The notes beneath the pieces are model-generated. The model worked only from the letters and a program-made list of their open reading frames with translations. It had not been told where the DNA came from and did no database searches. From Phoronis ovalis (taxonomy: Eukaryota; Phoronida; Phoronidae), in assembly GCA_028565635.1 (NCBI GenBank), contig JAOXYB010048035.1, positions 1 through 12,068 of the forward strand: a stretch of DNA of 12,068 nt. Reading direction: 5' to 3'. The translations under genes and the position numbers were made by a program. Below, piece after piece: positions 9,141 through 12,068 of this stretch (positions within the stretch are counted from its first letter, which is position 1; every line of letters begins with the position of its first letter).

Positions 9141-9491
9141 TCAGGCCTACCTAACCAGCGTAGACTCGAACTGTCAACCCATTTGCGCACCTGTTTTCTA
9201 CACTCGAACCCTTTTTCTGGGTTTTGCACTGAAATTCCTGCTACTCGAACCATTGTTTCCGTAGACTCGTACAAGTTGCCAGGAACTCGCACAGATTTCC
9301 CGTGACTCAAACAGCAGGTCTGAGTCTCCGGAAATCTGTTCGAGTTCCTGGCAACTTGTGCGAGCCTACAGAAATGACGGTTCGAGTAGCAGGAACTTCG
9401 GTGCGAAACCTGGAAAAGGGTTCGAGTGGTAGGAAACAGATGCACGAGTGTGGATTGACGGTTCGAGTCTACGCTGGTCACGTAGGCCTGA
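9141..9491. mobile_element. CpG-rich palindromic element with repeat-built arms
   Basis: The left arm 9141-9309 and right arm 9321-9491 are reverse complements (about 80% by eye, with small indels) around an 11-nt loop. The outer ends are TCAGGCCTAC and GTAGGCCTGA. The flanking bases are TAT on both sides, which could be a 3-bp target duplication or chance. Arm-shared blocks include ACCAGCGTAGACTCGAAC, TCCTGCTACTCGAACC and AAGTTGCCAGGAACTCG. Roughly 22 CpGs lie here, against very few elsewhere. No transposase is present, so a foldback or MITE-like element is the best reading. I do not recognise its family. Confidence 0.75.
9164..9312 (+). repeat. Degenerate 20-bp tandem units, ACTCGNAC
   Basis: In the left arm of the palindrome the octamer ACTCG(A/T/C)AC or a close variant begins at 9164, 9202, 9243, 9265, 9285 and 9305. 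Weaker forms fit between (GCGCAC near 9185, TTGCAC near 9224). The spacing is about 20 bp or twice that. Between octamers, TTNCC(T/A)G-like sequence recurs. The right arm carries the reverse units, written GTTCGAGT. The arm is therefore itself an old tandem array that was then inverted, or each arm expanded before becoming palindromic. Confidence 0.65.
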
Positions 9492-10116
9492 TATTGTATG
9501 GGCCGTTTAAACAGCCAACATTTATATAAATAATATGCATCTTTACCTTTTGTAAACGAGCTGAAGTTGTCCAAATTAATCCTTAGTCTTTGTACTTCAA
9601 GACAGTTACTTGTCAATTCTGAAAAAGTAAAAATGTATATGCACTGTGCAGTTATACTTATAGTTCAAACACCATTAACAGTAAAGTAACATATAGACCA
9701 GAATCAGAATGATTCAGGTAGAAGAACTATGCTATAGGTTGAAAACTAGGAGCATTTTGCAGAATTACTATTCGTAATATTATTACAGTAAATAAAATTT
9801 AACATTATACTGACAACAGACTGGCTATACTATACATTCAACCTTATGAACAAGGTGGTATGTTTTCATTTTTTTTTTGCATACTTGCAACTACTGAAAT
9901 TTTAAGAAGCAAGGTATAAATAAATATAAAAAATATCAATAAGTAAACCTAACAGTAATTATGACTGTTCTTATGAAATGTAGGTTCACTAGTATTAACT
10001 AGTCAAATAGTAGTAAAATACAAAATACCAATAAGGTACTGTTTTATAGCGCATCGGCAGTGATGATAAGTATAGTGAGAATGATTCATTTTCCAAGAAT
10101 CAAAAAGTGAATGCAC
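9492..10116. other. A/T-rich non-coding region
   Basis: About 620 bases with no gene. One small inverted repeat, ACTAGT-ATTA-ACTAGT at 9988-10003, is visible. ATTTTCCAAGAAT occurs near 10088 and again near 10237, which is probably chance. Confidence 0.45.
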
Positions 10117-10475
10117 GGTGTACATGACACATTGTGAAATCATGCGCAACAACATGAACATTTATACTAATTGTATACTAATTATAGATATGTTACGACC
10201 GATGCAACAGTGTCAACGAACCTGACCAACACCTCTATTTTCCAAGAATTAGAAAATGCCTTTCAGAAATACTTATCCCCATATTGTGTTTGACACGCAT
10301 GCAGTATCAAGTTATTACAATTAATACAAAAAAATGCAAATTAATACAGCGTACATGTACATGCACGTTTGATCAAAACGAACACTTAGCCGAAATGAAA
10401 AATGAAATGTCAACTTTAATACAGCGCTCCTTTATCAAACATCATCACATAAATTTGAAAAGTATGGTGTACATG
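10117..10475. repeat. Scattered GTACATG motifs with a palindromic pair
   Basis: GTGTACATG occurs near 10118 and 10467. Between them GTACATGTAC, a perfect 10-bp palindrome, lies at 10351-10360 within an 18-bp near-palindrome that starts CGTACATGT. TTAATACAGCG also occurs twice (near 10341 and 10415). These are short motifs without a clear period. An open frame of 116 codons at 10284-10634 crosses the region but has no recognised domain and A/T-driven composition, so I do not call it a gene. Confidence 0.3.
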
Positions 10476-11625
10476 GAAATATCGATGTATCCTTCTACTA
10501 TTATGTACAAATTACCTCGTAACACCACTCCAATAAGGGAATCTGATAGTAGGGCTTGTGTTCTAAGTATCCTAATATCATTTTTAATGAAAAATACAAA
10601 TCAGAAAAAAATTAACAGAACATACCAATATTGATTGATTATGTATAGTAATTCGGCTTCTTAGCTTTCTGTTCCGCTATTCAAGTTTTAAATCCTGTTA
10701 CCTTTAACAACACAGATATATGGCCCAAAATCAGGTTTCAACAGAAGTTCCTTATCATTCAACTGTGTCTAAATACCTTGCACAGAGAGCAATGTACTTT
10801 GTACAACATGTCTCAACCAGGCCCCCTTTTCTCAGAACAAATGTACATACATCTATATAGAACAGATGAACTACACATTTCTGTTGCCTATTTACACAAT
10901 TATCCAGAAAATGATCATCAACAATTAAAGAGTAAACAAAAAGATATAAAGATAGGATGATCTAATGTGGGCATAATATGTACTCTTCCATAGCCACAGG
11001 ATGAGCAATAAAAACTTCATTATCACAGCATATAACCTGAATGGAAATTTAGCATAGTTCTGAAACCACAATTAGGAAGATAATTCCCTTCAATAACAAG
11101 AACTACAGAACTACAAAAAATATTTATATTTCCACACTAGATACATCGTTTATTGGAACTTCTAAATCCACAAGATGTGTGAAACTCTCACAGAATTTTT
11201 ACCCCAGTTTACACGTTTTCAAACTTAGTAGAAAATTTATTATTTGTCTGTGATGGGTTGCGCTCATTGCCATTTTTAGTACGGTACTTCTAAAGCCATT
11301 TGTTACCTTGTAAAATACACAACAAAAGACACCAGATTAACATTGCATCTATTTAGTTAAGAATAACCACTAGTAGATTGAAAGTTTGTATACAAAGTAC
11401 ATATATCTGACAATTTGTCAAAAGACCATTCATAACAGCTGAATAGATGGGATTTCAAGTATGCGCCTTTTTGACGTTACACACGACTTTTTAAATGGTT
11501 CAAAAAACACATACAACAGGCAGTGAAATTATAAATATCGCTGTAAACTCTAATAATATTTTACAACCTCCGATGTTTCCATTAACTAAGCTGAAGTCAG
11601 TCATGAAGAATGCAGCTCTTTTCAG
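10476..11625. other. A/T-rich non-coding region
   Basis: About 1.15 kb with no supported gene or RNA. The last 45 bases resemble the end of an intron on the + strand: TTAAC at 11582-11586 fits an animal branch-point consensus, and it is followed about 40 nt later by GCTCTTTTCAG. Confidence 0.4.
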
Positions 11626-11704
11626 TCTGGTTTGAGCTTATCTGCTCAGGAAAGGCTGTTCACCCTCCTCCCCAAATACTAATACTACAACCAGGAAGTA
11701 GGAG
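11626..11704 (+). CDS. Possible internal exon of 79 bp, unknown protein
   Basis: This is the best splice-signal match in the window. CTCTTTTCAG ends at 11625 and AGGAG then GTATGT starts at 11705, bracketing 79 bp of about 47% G+C in much more A/T-rich flanks. One frame, entered after two bases, is open for 25 codons (starting WFELICSGKAVHPPP) and leaves two bases for the next exon. The other two frames hit stops. On the minus strand the same DNA has an open frame of about 23 codons ending GEEGEQPFLSR and TAA at 11638, so strand is uncertain. No family is recognised and no neighbouring exon is found in the window. Confidence 0.25.
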
Positions 11705-12068
11705 GTATGTCAACTGAAGAAATAGCTGTGAGAAGATTTATGTTTTTTGTAGAAAGTGTTGAAAAGCCTTTAACCATACAATATGTAAATGCTGGCAAAC
11801 TTAAACCCTTCTACTGAAACATTCTTTTGAATATTGATACAAACTAGTTAGTTATTTTATGTGAATGCTAAAAATAAATATTTCGAAAATAATATAATTA
11901 AAGAAATAATAAAGTTCCCAAATATAGTTAAATCATTGCTTTAGTAAAATAAAGAAACTCAGCGAGTTTTGTGAAGTGTAAATAATAGTCAGTGGGAATT
12001 CCTCCATAAGAACAACACGAAAAATATTATTAATAAATGATCATAAATCTTTGAAGCATTTCCAAGAA
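11705..12068. other. A/T-rich non-coding tail of the window
   Basis: No gene is visible. If the preceding exon is real, this would be the start of its downstream intron. AATAAA-type strings are frequent here but carry little weight in DNA of this composition. Confidence 0.4.

Noticed and set aside
9450-9480. tRNA gene suggested by GGTTCGAGTC
   Set aside because: The T-loop-like motif recurs at every repeat unit, and no acceptor stem, A box or anticodon arm can be placed around it.
4047-9491. CRISPR array or bacterial integron
   Set aside because: Repeats are inverted arms or degenerate 20-bp units without unique spacers, and the window has eukaryotic non-coding character.
9116-9616. 166-codon minus-strand open frame as a protein gene
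   Set aside because: It spans a palindrome made of repeats of about 20 bp; the same peptide appears on the other strand, the unit length breaks frame, and no domain is recognised.
10284-10634. 116-codon plus-strand open frame as a gene
   Set aside because: Composition follows A/T-rich codons (N, K, I, Y, T), there is no recognised domain or splice context, and it contains repeated short motifs.
3700-11150. Shared ACTAGATACAT near 3702 and 11138 as a dispersed repeat
   Set aside because: The match is only 11 bp and does not extend usefully on either side.

Overview
This window looks like non-coding nuclear DNA from an animal, most likely an invertebrate. It is very A+T-rich, CpG is sparse almost everywhere, stop codons are dense in all six frames, and AATAAA/TTTATT strings and short A/T runs are scattered throughout. 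There are no bacterial-style operons, ribosome binding sites, rRNA, convincing tRNA or CRISPR arrays. No open frame matches a protein family I recognise. The species cannot be fixed from this sequence; a marine invertebrate such as a mollusc is only a guess. Intron, intergenic DNA and long untranslated region are all possible.

The clearest structure is a set of three foldback (inverted-repeat) elements. (1) 4047-4147 is a hairpin of about 100 nt with arms of 35 and 32 nt; its two substitutions are both G:U-compatible if transcribed. (2) 6988-7337 is a long hairpin with arms of about 165 bp, about 91% identical, around a loop of about 13 nt. A third copy of its tip module lies just outside, at 6937-6983. 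(3) 9141-9491 is a palindrome of about 350 bp with ends TCAGGCCTAC/GTAGGCCTGA. Its arms are built from degenerate units of about 20 bp carrying ACTCGNAC, and it is the only CpG-dense island in the window. Smaller perfect hairpins lie at 2918-2953, 3039-3087, 5650-5677, 7631-7679 and 8865-8885.

Coding content is weak. Three short stretches could be exons because a protein-like open frame coincides with splice-like signals: 684-799 (possible terminal exon), 8440-8568 (possible first or internal exon ending at GTGAGT) and 11626-11704 (possible internal exon between TTTTCAG and GTATGT). None is recognised by family, and all are offered at low confidence. The longest open frame, 9116-9616 on the minus strand, lies across the palindrome and is best read as a by-product of the repeat.

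Between these features are long A/T-rich stretches in which I see only weak repeats, described below. No genes can be shown to work together. The main interest is the clustering of three unrelated-looking foldbacks within about 5.5 kb.
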